From G020354785 sp964521285 (GTDB taxonomy: Bacteria > Bacteroidota > Bacteroidia > Bacteroidales > UBA10428), in assembly GCA_964521285.1 (NCBI GenBank), contig CAZFQS010000003.1, forward strand, positions 62,001 to 126,000: a stretch of 64,000 bases of DNA, in the 5' to 3' direction. Position numbers and translations under genes: made by a program. Below the pieces are notes generated by a model that worked only from the letters and a program-made list of their open reading frames with translations, did not search any database and was not told where the DNA came from. Below are positions 16,314 through 25,632 of this stretch, piece by piece (positions within the stretch are counted from its first letter, which is position 1; each line of letters starts with the position of its first letter).

Positions 16314-18707
16314 GAATGACATTTTATATTCCTTATTCTTTTTTACCTGCTCCTCAGAAAAGTAATCCTCATGATATTTGCCACTCAGGTATAATTCAGT
16401 CTGGTCACAATAATGCCTGCTTGAAGGCATTCCGGAATTCCCGGTAGGTATGACTGTTAATGAGCTATCCCAGTTGTAAAGTGTATAAATATGCCTGTGT
16501 GAAGCCCCACTATTCACTTCAGCAGGTTTTCCGAAAGGATAGTTAAAGGGAGAGACTGTATGAAAGCTTCCGCCAACCTTAAACGGACCCCTGTTCAGCT
16601 TGAATATTTTATCCAGTATTTTAACTGTTGATAAGGGATGTTTTAATGTAAACTGATGAATATTGCCCCATTTCCATAACTGAATTTCATTTCCATATTC
16701 CTGCTGAAGATAAGAGATTGCATCTTTATAACTCTCTTCAATTATATCATTTAAAGATTCGGTATAGTCTTCAGTATTTATATTATCCATCCATTTTGAG
16801 CTTTTCCTTTCCACTATTTTATCAAGTGTTATCCTCACAACTTTGTATGCCTTTAACAGTCTGTTATATAATTCCTCTCCCAGTTCATCGGAAAAAATAT
16901 TTTCAATTAGTTTTTCATAATATGTTTCAAAAATGCTTGCAGCAATATTTTCTTTAGAATATGAACCATCCCATTTTTTCAGCATCTCAAATCCCTCTTT
17001 TTCTAATTTTAGTTGCAGTTTATTACTTTCTATTGCATTTAGTATTAAGGGTAAATACCTTTCAGCCAGCTTAGATTTCTGATCAAGCTGTAACTTTATG
17101 AAGTCTTCCACAAGTAACTTGTCCTTCGACGAAAGTACTTCTTTTATTTTATCCATCCTGTATGGTAATGCATACCATGTTCCTATATGATAGTCATAAT
17201 CTTCACCAACAGTCTTATTATTTGCTGAAGCTACGAATCCGTTTTCCGGATTAAAACTATAAGGTAATTTATCGAAAGGTAACATTCCTTGCCATTCATA
17301 ATCATCTACCCACCCGGGTAAAAGCGGATATATTTCCGTTCTTTTTCTAAGAGGCACTCCTGCAGCACAATACATGCCAATATTTCCATTAACATCAGCA
17401 TATACTATATTCTGGCTGACATTTTGAAAAGTTTTGAGTGCATTTTTAAACTCTTCCCAGTTAGATGCATGATTCAGCAAGTATACAGTATTAAATTCAT
17501 TACTGGACTCATCGCCGACCCAGTGCATAGTTACAGCTTTACCCTTAATTTCTTTAAATTTTGAAACTACAGGTCCGTGATGAGTGAATCTTATTTCTCT
17601 TTCAATTGCTTTACCCTCCTTAGTGTTTATTATTTCCTTTTTAATGACCATATCTTTCCATTCACCATTAAATTCATATTTATTTGAATCTTCAGGATTA
17701 GTGATCTCCAGATAAAAATCAACATTATCAACATATACATTGGTCATTCCCCAGGCGATATGTTCATTATGACCACATATAATGAGAGGGGCTCCGGGCA
17801 ATAGTAATCCTGTAACATTCAGTTTATTTTCAATTACCTGGTGCATTTGATACCATATACCTGGAATGTTTAATCCCAAATGTATATCATTTGCCAGAAC
17901 AGGTTTTCCAGTAGAACTTTTTTCTCTTGATACTGCCCAGTTGTTACTGGCATTAAAAATGTCTGCTCCAATTTCTTCCAGTTGTCTGGTCAAAACAACC
18001 ATGCCTGATTCAATACCAGAGACTGAAAGTAAGGAATCATATCCGGGATATACTACTGATTTATAATTAGAATAATCAGGCAAAAGCTCCGAGTACCGCT
18101 CAGAATCGACAGCCTTTCTTATATCATCGAGTACCAGCTCATCCCAGCCTGATTTAAGGTCCCATGCCATATATCCGAGTAAATTCAAAGTATGTAATGG
18201 TTCCCAGAGATCAGGTTTATATCCTAATAATGTAAACTCTACTGGCAGATTTTTTAAGTTTGATTTAATATACTGGTTAACACCTTCACAAAAAGCTTCA
18301 ATTGTAGCCTGATAATTTTCATCCAACTCACCGAGTATTTTTTCTGACTTATCTGAAAATCTTAATGCCCTGAGTAATAAGTCTGTTTCAACAAAATCTT
18401 CTCCGAAAATTTCAGAGATCCGACCCAGTGTTACTCTCCTTATCAGGTCCATCTGCCACATACGATCCTGGGCCAGCAAATAACCAACTGCCATATATAA
18501 ATCGTTTTCGGTTTTTGCATATATATGAGGCACTGCATATTTGTCCCGGTATACACTAACCTCATATTCCAGTCCGGATAACTGAATATCCTGATTATAA
18601 TCGGGTAAACCCTTCCTGGATATGTTTCTGATGAAAATAACACCGGCAAGAATTGCCAGTAATAGAATTACAAATAAAACCAGGATAATTCTTTTTATTA
18701 CTCTCAT
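16290..18707 (-). CDS. Penicillin acylase family N-terminal nucleophile hydrolase
   Basis: An 805-residue Ntn hydrolase. A membrane anchor spans residues 5-27, the A-chain region follows, and the self-cleavage site is at Ala253/Ser254 in ASNNWAVS, with Ser254 becoming the N-terminal nucleophile of the B chain. Further family marks are GKPVLANDIHLGLNIPGIWY, VYADVNGNIGMYCAAGVPLR and, near the end, VNSGASHRHIYTL. Family members cleave amide bonds of penicillins, acyl-homoserine lactones or other N-acyl amino acids; the substrate here is unknown. The position on the outer face of the inner membrane fits a periplasmic amidase. Transcribed alone. Confidence 0.9.
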   Translation of the reverse strand: MRVIKRIILVLFVILLLAILAGVIFIRNISRKGLPDYNQDIQLSGLEYEVSVYRDKYAVPHIYAKTENDLYMAVGYLLAQDRMWQMDLIRRVTLGRISEIFGEDFVETDLLLRALRFSDKSEKILGELDENYQATIEAFCEGVNQYIKSNLKNLPVEFTLLGYKPDLWEPLHTLNLLGYMAWDLKSGWDELVLDDIRKAVDSERYSELLPDYSNYKSVVYPGYDSLLSVSGIESGMVVLTRQLEEIGADIFNASNNWAVSREKSSTGKPVLANDIHLGLNIPGIWYQMHQVIENKLNVTGLLLPGAPLIICGHNEHIAWGMTNVYVDNVDFYLEITNPEDSNKYEFNGEWKDMVIKKEIINTKEGKAIEREIRFTHHGPVVSKFKEIKGKAVTMHWVGDESSNEFNTVYLLNHASNWEEFKNALKTFQNVSQNIVYADVNGNIGMYCAAGVPLRKRTEIYPLLPGWVDDYEWQGMLPFDKLPYSFNPENGFVASANNKTVGEDYDYHIGTWYALPYRMDKIKEVLSSKDKLLVEDFIKLQLDQKSKLAERYLPLILNAIESNKLQLKLEKEGFEMLKKWDGSYSKENIAASIFETYYEKLIENIFSDELGEELYNRLLKAYKVVRITLDKIVERKSSKWMDNINTEDYTESLNDIIEESYKDAISYLQQEYGNEIQLWKWGNIHQFTLKHPLSTVKILDKIFKLNRGPFKVGGSFHTVSPFNYPFGKPAEVNSGASHRHIYTLYNWDSSLTVIPTGNSGMPSSRHYCDQTELYLSGKYHEDYFSEEQVKKNKEYKMSFIPVNNPQ

Positions 18708-18921
18708 AATAAGATTATTTTAACAATATTATAATATAAAATGCTTTAAGTTCATTTAAATAACACCAAGTTAAATTCCATTTTTCTCAATCGCAAATTT
18801 TTTATATAAATTAGAACAGTATTTAAATATTAATTAAATTTTCACATAGCAACAGATTAAAGAAATACTGATAATGGTTTGTATATAGGAGTCAATTTAT
18901 CCGTATAACTTATAAATACAT

Positions 18922-20163
18922 ATGCCGGTCAGATTTAAAAAGGATATTCAATATTATAAATTCTGTCTCTACGGATTTTTAAAGAATCAGAGATTTTTTG
19001 ATCCCTTCCTGATGCTGTTTTTTCTGGAAAAAAACCTTTTATACATGCAAATCGGAGCACTATATTCAGTTAAAATGATTGCCAGGACAATCCTGGAGAT
19101 TCCCAGCGGAATCATTGCAGATGCATTAGGAAGACGAGGTACAATGATATTCTCCTATATCTTCTATATTCTCTCATTTATCATATATTATCTTTCAAAT
19201 AATTATCTTTTTCTGATTATTGCCTCATTTGTATTTGGTGTTGGTGATGCTTTCAGAACCGGTACACATAAGGCAATGATATTTGAATATCTTAAATTTA
19301 AAAACTGGGAAGATCAGAAAGTACATTATTACGGACATACACGTTCATGGTCACAGGCAGGATCAGCAGTTTCATCAATAATTGCTGCATTAATCGTATT
19401 TTATAGCGGAAGGTACACAGATGTTTTTCTTTTTACATTGATACCCTATGTAATCGGACTCGCTTTGCTCGCTTCCTATCCTAAAATTCTTGAGGGTCAA
19501 GGGATAAAAAAGACAGAGCAGACAATTTCTGATGCCTTCAGAAAGGTTTTACATGAAATACTTATGTCATTCAGAAACCTGAGAGCTTTAAAGACAATAA
19601 CTAACCTCTCATCATTCAGCGGTTATTTTATGGCTATCAAGGATTATCTTCAGCCAGTACTGCAGCTATTTATAACTGCTCTCCCTGTTTTACTATTCCT
19701 TGGACAAAAGAAAAGGGAAGCTTCAATTATCGGTTTTGTTTATTTTATTCTTTATTTCATTTCGTCCAGGGCCTCAAGATATTCGGGCAAATCGGCAGAA
19801 AGATTTACCAGCCTTATAAAACCTCTAAACCTGACTCTAATATCGGGATTAATTATCGGTATTTTAGCAGGAATTTTTTTATCATTCAATATTATTATTG
19901 TATCTATAATATTATTCATAGGCATTCATATTGTTGAAAATTTAAGAAGACCTATGGCAGTGGCCTATGCATCAGAAACATTCAATGATAGAATTCTTGC
20001 TTCGGTACTTTCAGTAGAATCCCAGGCATCATCTATAATTGCAGCCCTATTTGCCGTTTTATTAGGATTTTTTGCTGATTATGTCAGCATTGAGTTTAGT
20101 TTTATAATTACAAGCCTGATATTATTATTTACCACCCCATTATATTTGCTGAGAAAAAAATAA
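18922..20163 (+). CDS. MFS transporter
   Basis: A 413-residue major facilitator with about 12 membrane helices. Motif A between helices 2 and 3 reads GIIADALGRRGTM. The second half has the loop GFVYFILYFISSRASRYSGK and a helix-rich end. It resembles the group of MFS proteins annotated as possible drug or small-molecule exporters, but nothing in the sequence identifies the substrate. Followed 77 bases later by a membrane protein of unknown function on the same strand, possibly co-transcribed. Confidence 0.85.
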   Translation: MPVRFKKDIQYYKFCLYGFLKNQRFFDPFLMLFFLEKNLLYMQIGALYSVKMIARTILEIPSGIIADALGRRGTMIFSYIFYILSFIIYYLSNNYLFLIIASFVFGVGDAFRTGTHKAMIFEYLKFKNWEDQKVHYYGHTRSWSQAGSAVSSIIAALIVFYSGRYTDVFLFTLIPYVIGLALLASYPKILEGQGIKKTEQTISDAFRKVLHEILMSFRNLRALKTITNLSSFSGYFMAIKDYLQPVLQLFITALPVLLFLGQKKREASIIGFVYFILYFISSRASRYSGKSAERFTSLIKPLNLTLISGLIIGILAGIFLSFNIIIVSIILFIGIHIVENLRRPMAVAYASETFNDRILASVLSVESQASSIIAALFAVLLGFFADYVSIEFSFIITSLILLFTTPLYLLRKK

Positions 20164-20240
20164 CACAACAGTTTCGGAAATTATATAATGCATATTCATA
20201 ACTTTAAATTATAAAAGTATTAATCTGAACTTTAATTAAT

Positions 20241-20996
20241 ATGCCACACAAAATATACTTTCTTGATACGGAAAAAAAAGAAAAACTTGATCTTTACTGG
20301 AAGGGCTCTTTTAAAGATTTTACCATTAAACTTGATAATAACGAATTAGGTGTTATTAAGACTAAAAAGGAATTAAAGGAAGGACGTGATTTTGTAATTG
20401 GTTATAATAAAAAATTAGAAATACGTTTAGTCATGCAGCTTGGAATTTTTCCCTGCATAGAAATCCTTTACAATGATAAACCAGTCCCGGGTACAATAAC
20501 CGATCCTAAAAGACAACTTGCTGATATATTCTATTTTATTCTATTTATTGCAATACTTTATATTGCATCAGGTTTAGCTGGCTTAATATTTGACATTCCA
20601 GCTTTTAGCGATCATGGCATTGGCTTGAACTCAATAATTTACGGAGTATTATTTGTAATGATGGGTTTAATCATAAATAAAAGACAATCAATGTTCGCAT
20701 TAATTGCTGTTATATCATTACTGGGACTTGATATTATGTTTTTACTTATTCGTATATCTGAATATGGAGTAAAATCAAATCCCTGGCCAACTATAGTAAT
20801 TAAAATGTTATTTATGTTATATTTATGTAAAGGATTTTCAGCTCTTATGAGATTAAGACAGCTAAAGTTAATGGAAGTGGAGAAAGAACATATTAACAGT
20901 GAGAAAAAACAAAGAACTCCGATATCAGAACAAAAGACTGAAGATCATACATTATTCATGCCTGATGATCACTCAGGCTATTTGCCTGATGAATAA
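20241..20996 (+). CDS. Unrecognised four-helix membrane protein
   Basis: A 251-residue protein with no family recognised. The first 90 residues are soluble and beta-rich (LDLYWKGSFKDFTIKLDNN and similar), followed by about four membrane helices (roughly 93-115, 128-145, 150-170 and 185-205) and a charged C-terminal tail. The pattern resembles a small cytoplasmic domain joined to a membrane domain. The start ATG at 20241 gives the complete soluble part. Immediately after the stop come two copies of the GGGGACAG repeat, which form a terminator-like structure. Confidence 0.6.
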   Translation: MPHKIYFLDTEKKEKLDLYWKGSFKDFTIKLDNNELGVIKTKKELKEGRDFVIGYNKKLEIRLVMQLGIFPCIEILYNDKPVPGTITDPKRQLADIFYFILFIAILYIASGLAGLIFDIPAFSDHGIGLNSIIYGVLFVMMGLIINKRQSMFALIAVISLLGLDIMFLLIRISEYGVKSNPWPTIVIKMLFMLYLCKGFSALMRLRQLKLMEVEKEHINSEKKQRTPISEQKTEDHTLFMPDDHSGYLPDE

Positions 20997-20999
20997 AAA

Positions 21000-21052
21000 G
21001 GGTACAGGGGGGACAGTGCCCTGAAGAGGGTACAGCGGGGACAGTGCCCTGA
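21000..21052 (+). repeat. Two direct copies of the GGGGACAG(T)GCCC repeat
   Basis: Two 25-base units at 21000-21024 and 21028-21052 differ at a single position (G versus C at the ninth base). Each ends in GGGGACAGTGCCCTGA. The same core is found near 27.1 kb and 35.9 kb. It is GC-rich against an AT-rich background and sits 3 bases after a stop codon. Confidence 0.85.
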
Positions 21053-21099
21053 GAAGGGTTCTATCCCATGCCGATGTCCACTCTTCAGGCTCCCTTTTT
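21020..21099 (+). terminator. Long structured terminator built from the repeat
   Basis: CCTGAAGAG (21020-21028) pairs perfectly with CTCTTCAGG (21081-21089). Inside, GGACA (21039-21043) pairs with TGTCC (21075-21079) and GGG (21056-21058) with CCC (21065-21067). Five T follow at 21095-21099. It would end transcription of the preceding membrane-protein gene. Confidence 0.5.
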
Positions 21100-21110
21100 A
21101 TACATATAGC

Positions 21111-21141
21111 TATGGAAATTTAATTACTTATAGTACTTTTG
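21111..21141 (+). promoter_or_regulatory. Possible ribBA promoter
   Basis: TATG, 19 bases, then TACTTTTG. The -7 element is a perfect TAnnTTTG and the -33 element is one base off TTTG, with correct spacing. The leader to the ATG is about 55 bases and shows no FMN riboswitch. Confidence 0.42.
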
Positions 21142-21202
21142 CATTTTAATAATAAAATAATAGTTGAAATAGTTTTCTCTTTATTTAAGCAGTCTAATAA
21201 GA

Positions 21203-22474
21203 ATGGCAGGTTATAATAATAATAGAATTGATGCTGAAATATTTGATACTATTGAAGATGCAATTACAGATATACGGAATGGCAAAGTAGCTATTGTTGT
21301 TGATGATGAAGATAGAGAGAATGAGGGAGATTTTATATGTGCAGCATCACTTATAACATCGAAGATAGTAAATTTCATGGCCACTTACGGAAAAGGTTTA
21401 ATCTGTGTTGCTCTTACTGAAGACAGATGTGAAAAATTAGATCTGGATTTGATGGTAGGCACAAATACTTCTTTGCATGGTACAGCTTTTACTGTCTCAG
21501 TAGATTTACTCGGGCATGGATGTACAACCGGGATATCGGCAAGTGACAGGGCAAAAACTATCAAAGCCCTCGTTGATCTAAAAACAAAACCGGAAGATCT
21601 GGGACGACCGGGTCATATATTCCCCTTAAAAGCCAGAAACAAGGGTGTCCTTCGCAGGGCCGGACATACTGAAGCTGCTATTGATCTTACACGGTTGGCA
21701 GGATTAACACCAGGGGGTGTATTGGTAGAAATTATGAATGAAGATGGTTTTATGGCTCATCTCCCTGAATTAATTAAAATCGCTGAAAAATTTAACCTGA
21801 AAATAATAAGTATTAAAAACCTTATAGCCTACCTCATTGAAAAAGAAAGTATCGTTATCAAGGGAGAAATAGTAAAATTACCCACAAAGTACGGCACATT
21901 TAACCTGATTCCCTTTATTCAGAAATCAAACAATGTTGAACATGTGGCTTTGATAAAAGGTAGCTGGACTAAAGATGAGCCTGTGCTTGTACGCGTTCAT
22001 TCTTCATGTATCACAGGTGATGTATTCGGTTCATACCGTTGCGATTGCGGTTCTCAGCTGCATGAGGCTATGAAGCTCGTTGAAAAGGAAGGTAAAGGTG
22101 TCGTTCTCTATATGAACCAGGAAGGAAGGGGTATAGGATTGTTTAATAAAATAAAAGCATACAAATTACAGGAGCAAGGACGTGATACTGTTGAGGCGAA
22201 TATAGATCTTGGTTTTCAGGTTGATGAACGAGATTATGGTGTCGGTGCAAGTATGCTAAGAGAGCTTGGCCTTGGTAAAATAAGGCTAATAACAAATAAT
22301 CCGGTAAAAAGGGCTGGCCTTGAGGGTTACGGCATCCAAATTGTTGAAAATGTTCCGCTGGAAATTCCGCCTAATAAATATAACAAGTTCTACCTGAAGA
22401 CAAAGAAGAAAAAGATGGGTCATTTTCTTGAATTACTGGATGATGACGATTACATATCTGATAGTGATAAATAG
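21203..22474 (+). CDS. ribBA: Bifunctional RibBA (riboflavin synthesis)
   Basis: A 423-residue fusion of 3,4-dihydroxy-2-butanone 4-phosphate synthase (about 1-208, with DDEDRENEGDF at 34-44 and HGCTTGISASDRA) and GTP cyclohydrolase II (about 215-405). The latter has the zinc ligands Cys269, Cys280 and Cys282 in SSCITGDVFGSYRCDCGSQ and the NQEGRGIGL motif. It supplies both precursors of riboflavin from ribulose 5-phosphate and GTP. Both domains look complete and active. The fmt gene follows after 22 bases on the same strand, so the two may share a transcript. Confidence 0.97.
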   Translation: MAGYNNNRIDAEIFDTIEDAITDIRNGKVAIVVDDEDRENEGDFICAASLITSKIVNFMATYGKGLICVALTEDRCEKLDLDLMVGTNTSLHGTAFTVSVDLLGHGCTTGISASDRAKTIKALVDLKTKPEDLGRPGHIFPLKARNKGVLRRAGHTEAAIDLTRLAGLTPGGVLVEIMNEDGFMAHLPELIKIAEKFNLKIISIKNLIAYLIEKESIVIKGEIVKLPTKYGTFNLIPFIQKSNNVEHVALIKGSWTKDEPVLVRVHSSCITGDVFGSYRCDCGSQLHEAMKLVEKEGKGVVLYMNQEGRGIGLFNKIKAYKLQEQGRDTVEANIDLGFQVDERDYGVGASMLRELGLGKIRLITNNPVKRAGLEGYGIQIVENVPLEIPPNKYNKFYLKTKKKKMGHFLELLDDDDYISDSDK

Positions 22475-22496
22475 TTAATATAAAGGCCCCTTTAGA

Positions 22497-23471
22497 ATGA
22501 GTAAAAAGGATCTTCGCATAGTATTTATGGGAACACCCGAATTTGCAGTTGAATCTCTCAGGGCCCTGATAAATGATGGTCAGAATATAGTTGGGGTAGT
22601 TACAAATACTGACAAACCTACAGGTCGCGGACAAATATTGAAGCCCTCACCGGTAAAGGTTTACGCTGAAAAGAATGGTATAAAGGTATTACAGCCAGTC
22701 GATCTTAAAAGTGATGATTTTATATCAAGACTATCTCAACTTAAAGCAGATTTACAGGTTGTGGTTGCATTCAGAATTTTACCAGAGGTTGTATGGAATA
22801 TGCCAAGGTTTGGTACATTTAACCTGCATGCATCTCTTTTACCCGATTATCGTGGTGCAGCACCAATTAACTGGGCAATTATTAATGGCGAAACAGCAAC
22901 CGGGGTAAGTACATTTTTCATTGATCATGATATTGATACAGGAAAAATAATATTTCAGGAAAAGGTCAGTATTAAAAAGGATGAGAGTGCAGGAGAACTG
23001 CATGATAGGCTTATGAAAACCGGAGCCAGGCTGGTTGTTAAGACTGTTAAAGCAATTAGCACAGAAGATTATAAACCAACTGACCAATCAACATTATTGA
23101 GAAAAGGGGAAATCAAAAAAGCACCTAAGATTTTTAAGGAAGATTGTAAAATAAACTGGCATAATAATATAACAGATTTATACAATTTTATCAGGGGATT
23201 AAGTCCTTATCCTGCAGCATGGACAGAATTAATATCTGAGACAAATAAATTACTGTCAGTAAAAATTTTTGAGTCTGAGATTAATAAAACAAAACATATA
23301 ACCCCGGTTGGTAAAATTGAAAGTGATGGCAGGTCATATTTAAGAATTGCTGTGAATGGCGGGTATTTGAACCTTATCAGGCTACAAATAGCAGGAAAGA
23401 ATAAGCTGGGTATAAAAGAATTTTTGAAGGGATTTAAGAATCCTGAACACTATAAGCTAAGTATGAAATAA
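22497..23471 (+). CDS. fmt: Methionyl-tRNA formyltransferase
   Basis: A 324-residue Fmt. The N-terminal Rossmann fold has VFMGTPEFAVESL and the folate-site motif NLHASLLPDYRGAAPI; the C-terminal beta-barrel domain starts near residue 210. It formylates Met-tRNAfMet using 10-formyl-tetrahydrofolate. Length is typical. Likely co-transcribed with ribBA; it converges with the glucosaminidase gene 13 bases downstream. Confidence 0.97.
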   Translation: MSKKDLRIVFMGTPEFAVESLRALINDGQNIVGVVTNTDKPTGRGQILKPSPVKVYAEKNGIKVLQPVDLKSDDFISRLSQLKADLQVVVAFRILPEVVWNMPRFGTFNLHASLLPDYRGAAPINWAIINGETATGVSTFFIDHDIDTGKIIFQEKVSIKKDESAGELHDRLMKTGARLVVKTVKAISTEDYKPTDQSTLLRKGEIKKAPKIFKEDCKINWHNNITDLYNFIRGLSPYPAAWTELISETNKLLSVKIFESEINKTKHITPVGKIESDGRSYLRIAVNGGYLNLIRLQIAGKNKLGIKEFLKGFKNPEHYKLSMK

Positions 23472-23484
23472 GTGTGGTAATATA

Positions 23485-24549
23485 CTATTCTTCTTCCTCA
23501 AAATCAAACTCAAATATTATTTCGTCCTCCTCTTTTAATTCTGTTTCTTTATCTTCCTTTTCTATTTCTTTCTTTTCCTGTAGTTCTTTAATTTTAAGAT
23601 CGAAAGGCACTTTAGTTTGCTTTAAGCCTTTTCTTAGCTGAAGTTTTTTTGATACCTCAGGTTCACTACCTTTTTCCATCAGGTTCTTTTTATACAAAAC
23701 ATCTAATTTAATACCATAAAGCTGTGATATATAATGCATTGTCTCTCCCTCTTTAACAATGTGAGTCTTTTTACCTGCTTCTGCCTTATTTCTTTTTGGC
23801 TGCATATATAATATCTGGCCTGAGTCAATTCTTGTTCCTTCAGTCAGTTCATTATATTTCTTTAATTCCCATGGTAGCAGATCGAGTTCTTCTGAAATGC
23901 CGTCATATGTATCACCTACATTGGCAATTATATATTTTATCCTGTTTCTCTCATAAATATTTCTTGACAAGCCAATGTTTCCTATCCCATTAACAGACGC
24001 TAACTGCATACCAGGTTCTCCTATAATTTCTACACCCTGATCCAAGGCATAAAGCTGATTTTCCTCAATAATCTTAATTAGTGCTTTATGGTAATCTTTA
24101 CTTGTTGCATAACCTGCTTTTTTCAGTCCCTTAGCCCATCCTTTATAGTCTGTGGGCTCCAGTGTGAACAAAGAAGCATATCTTTGTTTTGAGATCAGGA
24201 AATCTGAATGATCCCTGTAAGAGTCATATACTGATTTGTACTTTCTGAAACACTCATTATTACGATCATCATCATGACGGAGCTTTTTTCCTTTCCAGTC
24301 GTGACATTTTAAACCGAAATGATTATTAGCTTTTCTCGCAAGCCTGCTATTCCCGTCTCCTGATTCAAGGATGCCCTGGGCAAGTGTTATGCTTGCAGGT
24401 ATACCCGTTCTTTTCATTTCTCTTACTGCCAACTCTTTATATGTGTCAATATATTCCTGACGGGTTGTTTTCTTTACTGACTGACCACAAACAGATGAGA
24501 ATTTTAAACAAATAATAATCAGCAACAGGTATAATGTTAATTTCTTCAT
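23485..24549 (-). CDS. Glucosaminidase-LysM peptidoglycan hydrolase
   Basis: A 354-residue exported cell-wall enzyme. The signal peptide is about 1-22. A glucosaminidase (GH73-type) domain spans about 30-165, with the catalytic Glu in AQGILESGDGNSRLA and the NNHFGLKC motif. Two LysM-like segments follow: a degenerate one (IKYIIANVGDTYDGISEEL) and a clear one (HIVKEGETMHYISQLYGIK). The C-terminal 60 residues are strongly acidic and Lys-rich (low complexity). It would cleave glycan strands in the periplasm. Confidence 0.9.
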   Translation of the reverse strand: MKKLTLYLLLIIICLKFSSVCGQSVKKTTRQEYIDTYKELAVREMKRTGIPASITLAQGILESGDGNSRLARKANNHFGLKCHDWKGKKLRHDDDRNNECFRKYKSVYDSYRDHSDFLISKQRYASLFTLEPTDYKGWAKGLKKAGYATSKDYHKALIKIIEENQLYALDQGVEIIGEPGMQLASVNGIGNIGLSRNIYERNRIKYIIANVGDTYDGISEELDLLPWELKKYNELTEGTRIDSGQILYMQPKRNKAEAGKKTHIVKEGETMHYISQLYGIKLDVLYKKNLMEKGSEPEVSKKLQLRKGLKQTKVPFDLKIKELQEKKEIEKEDKETELKEEDEIIFEFDFEEEE

Positions 24550-24702
24550 CTGCTTTTTCCTGCAAAGTTATACCTTATAATGATTAATAATTTGTTTATA
24601 AATATTTACTTTATTAACACCGGGAGTAATTTGATCTTAAATATTTATATCACTAATCAGCATCTTTTTATGGTCGTTTTTAATTATGCTGAAAAATCTC
24701 AC

Positions 24703-24730
24703 AAAAAAAAGCGGCAAAGCCGCTTTTTTA
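24703..24730 (-). terminator. Terminator of the sigma-factor operon
   Basis: AAAAAAAAGCGGC and GCCGCTTTTTT flank an AAA loop, with A and T tracts on both sides, so it can act in both directions. It lies 27 bases after the DUF4097 gene stop on the minus strand. Confidence 0.88.
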
Positions 24731-24756
24731 AAGGATTATTTTGCTTAGAGATTTTT

Positions 24757-25620
24757 TTATTCTCCCTTTCTTATATGTATATCACCATGCAGACTTTTAA
24801 ATACCAGTTCCGGACCACCGCCATTTATTTTGCTGGTTGTCCATTTTGTCCAGCTTGTTTCAGTAAAGTCTTGTTTATATTCCTTATGAGACTTTTCCTG
24901 CTCTTCTTTAATATCCATATCAAAATTTGAATATATCTCTCCTCTTTCTGTTTTCATTTTTAATGTCGCCTTTGTATCTGAAGGCAAGGTCACATCTATA
25001 TGGCTGTTGATTGTTGAAAAGGCCATAGGTGTATCGGGAGTTATTTCCTTGAATCCTACCTTAATTATTCCGTTTACTGTGCTGGCAACAACTGATCCTG
25101 TAATTTGATCAAGATTAATCTGGCCGTTAACAGTATTTATTTCAAGTTCACCTTTTATTTCTTTCACAGATATGTTTCCGTTTAATGTGGTTATCTTAAA
25201 AGAACAATCATACGGAACTTTGATATTATAATTCTGATAATTAGGTGGCAATCCTGATTTTATTGTTATTTTATTTTCTTCTTCAGTGACATTAACCTCG
25301 AATGAGCTGCTTTTTATTTTTTTCAGGCCCTCCTTGCTTATCTCTTCATCTTCCTTTTCATAAACATATGGTTGGGGAATTGTAACCACATTATGATCAT
25401 GAGATTCATCCTCACCCGGAGATGTTTTAAGTATAACCTCTTTGCCCCCGTAACCTTCAATACTAATATCACCCTGAAAAATCTCAATATGTATAAATCC
25501 GGGTTCTTCCGGATTGCTGAAAGACAGTTTAAGCTGTTCTTCTTCTTTCTGGGCTATACCGGAACTCAAAATGACCAGACTAAAAACTGTCATACTAAAA
25601 ATTAATGCTATTGTTTTCAT
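24757..25620 (-). CDS. DUF4097-type beta-repeat exported protein
   Basis: A 287-residue protein with a signal peptide (about 1-23) followed by a beta-helix-like series of strands of the DUF4097/adhesin-like family: NGNISVKEIKGELEINTVNG, QINLDQITGSVVASTVNG and HIDVTLPSDTKATL are visible repeats. Members occur downstream of ECF sigma and anti-sigma genes in Bacteroidota and are thought to sit at the envelope; their activity is not known. It begins 12 bases after the HEAT-repeat protein and ends at a strong terminator. Confidence 0.8.
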   Translation of the reverse strand: MKTIALIFSMTVFSLVILSSGIAQKEEEQLKLSFSNPEEPGFIHIEIFQGDISIEGYGGKEVILKTSPGEDESHDHNVVTIPQPYVYEKEDEEISKEGLKKIKSSSFEVNVTEEENKITIKSGLPPNYQNYNIKVPYDCSFKITTLNGNISVKEIKGELEINTVNGQINLDQITGSVVASTVNGIIKVGFKEITPDTPMAFSTINSHIDVTLPSDTKATLKMKTERGEIYSNFDMDIKEEQEKSHKEYKQDFTETSWTKWTTSKINGGGPELVFKSLHGDIHIRKGE

Positions 25621-25632
25621 TTTTATAAAATT

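Noticed and set aside
20996..21203. FMN riboswitch upstream of ribBA
   Set aside because: The conserved RFN element blocks are not present; the structure there is explained by the repeat/terminator.
24580..24930. Plus-strand ORF of 116 codons between the glucosaminidase and DUF4097 genes
   Set aside because: It runs through a strong terminator and overlaps the real DUF4097 gene; the product has no recognisable features beyond random hydrophobicity.
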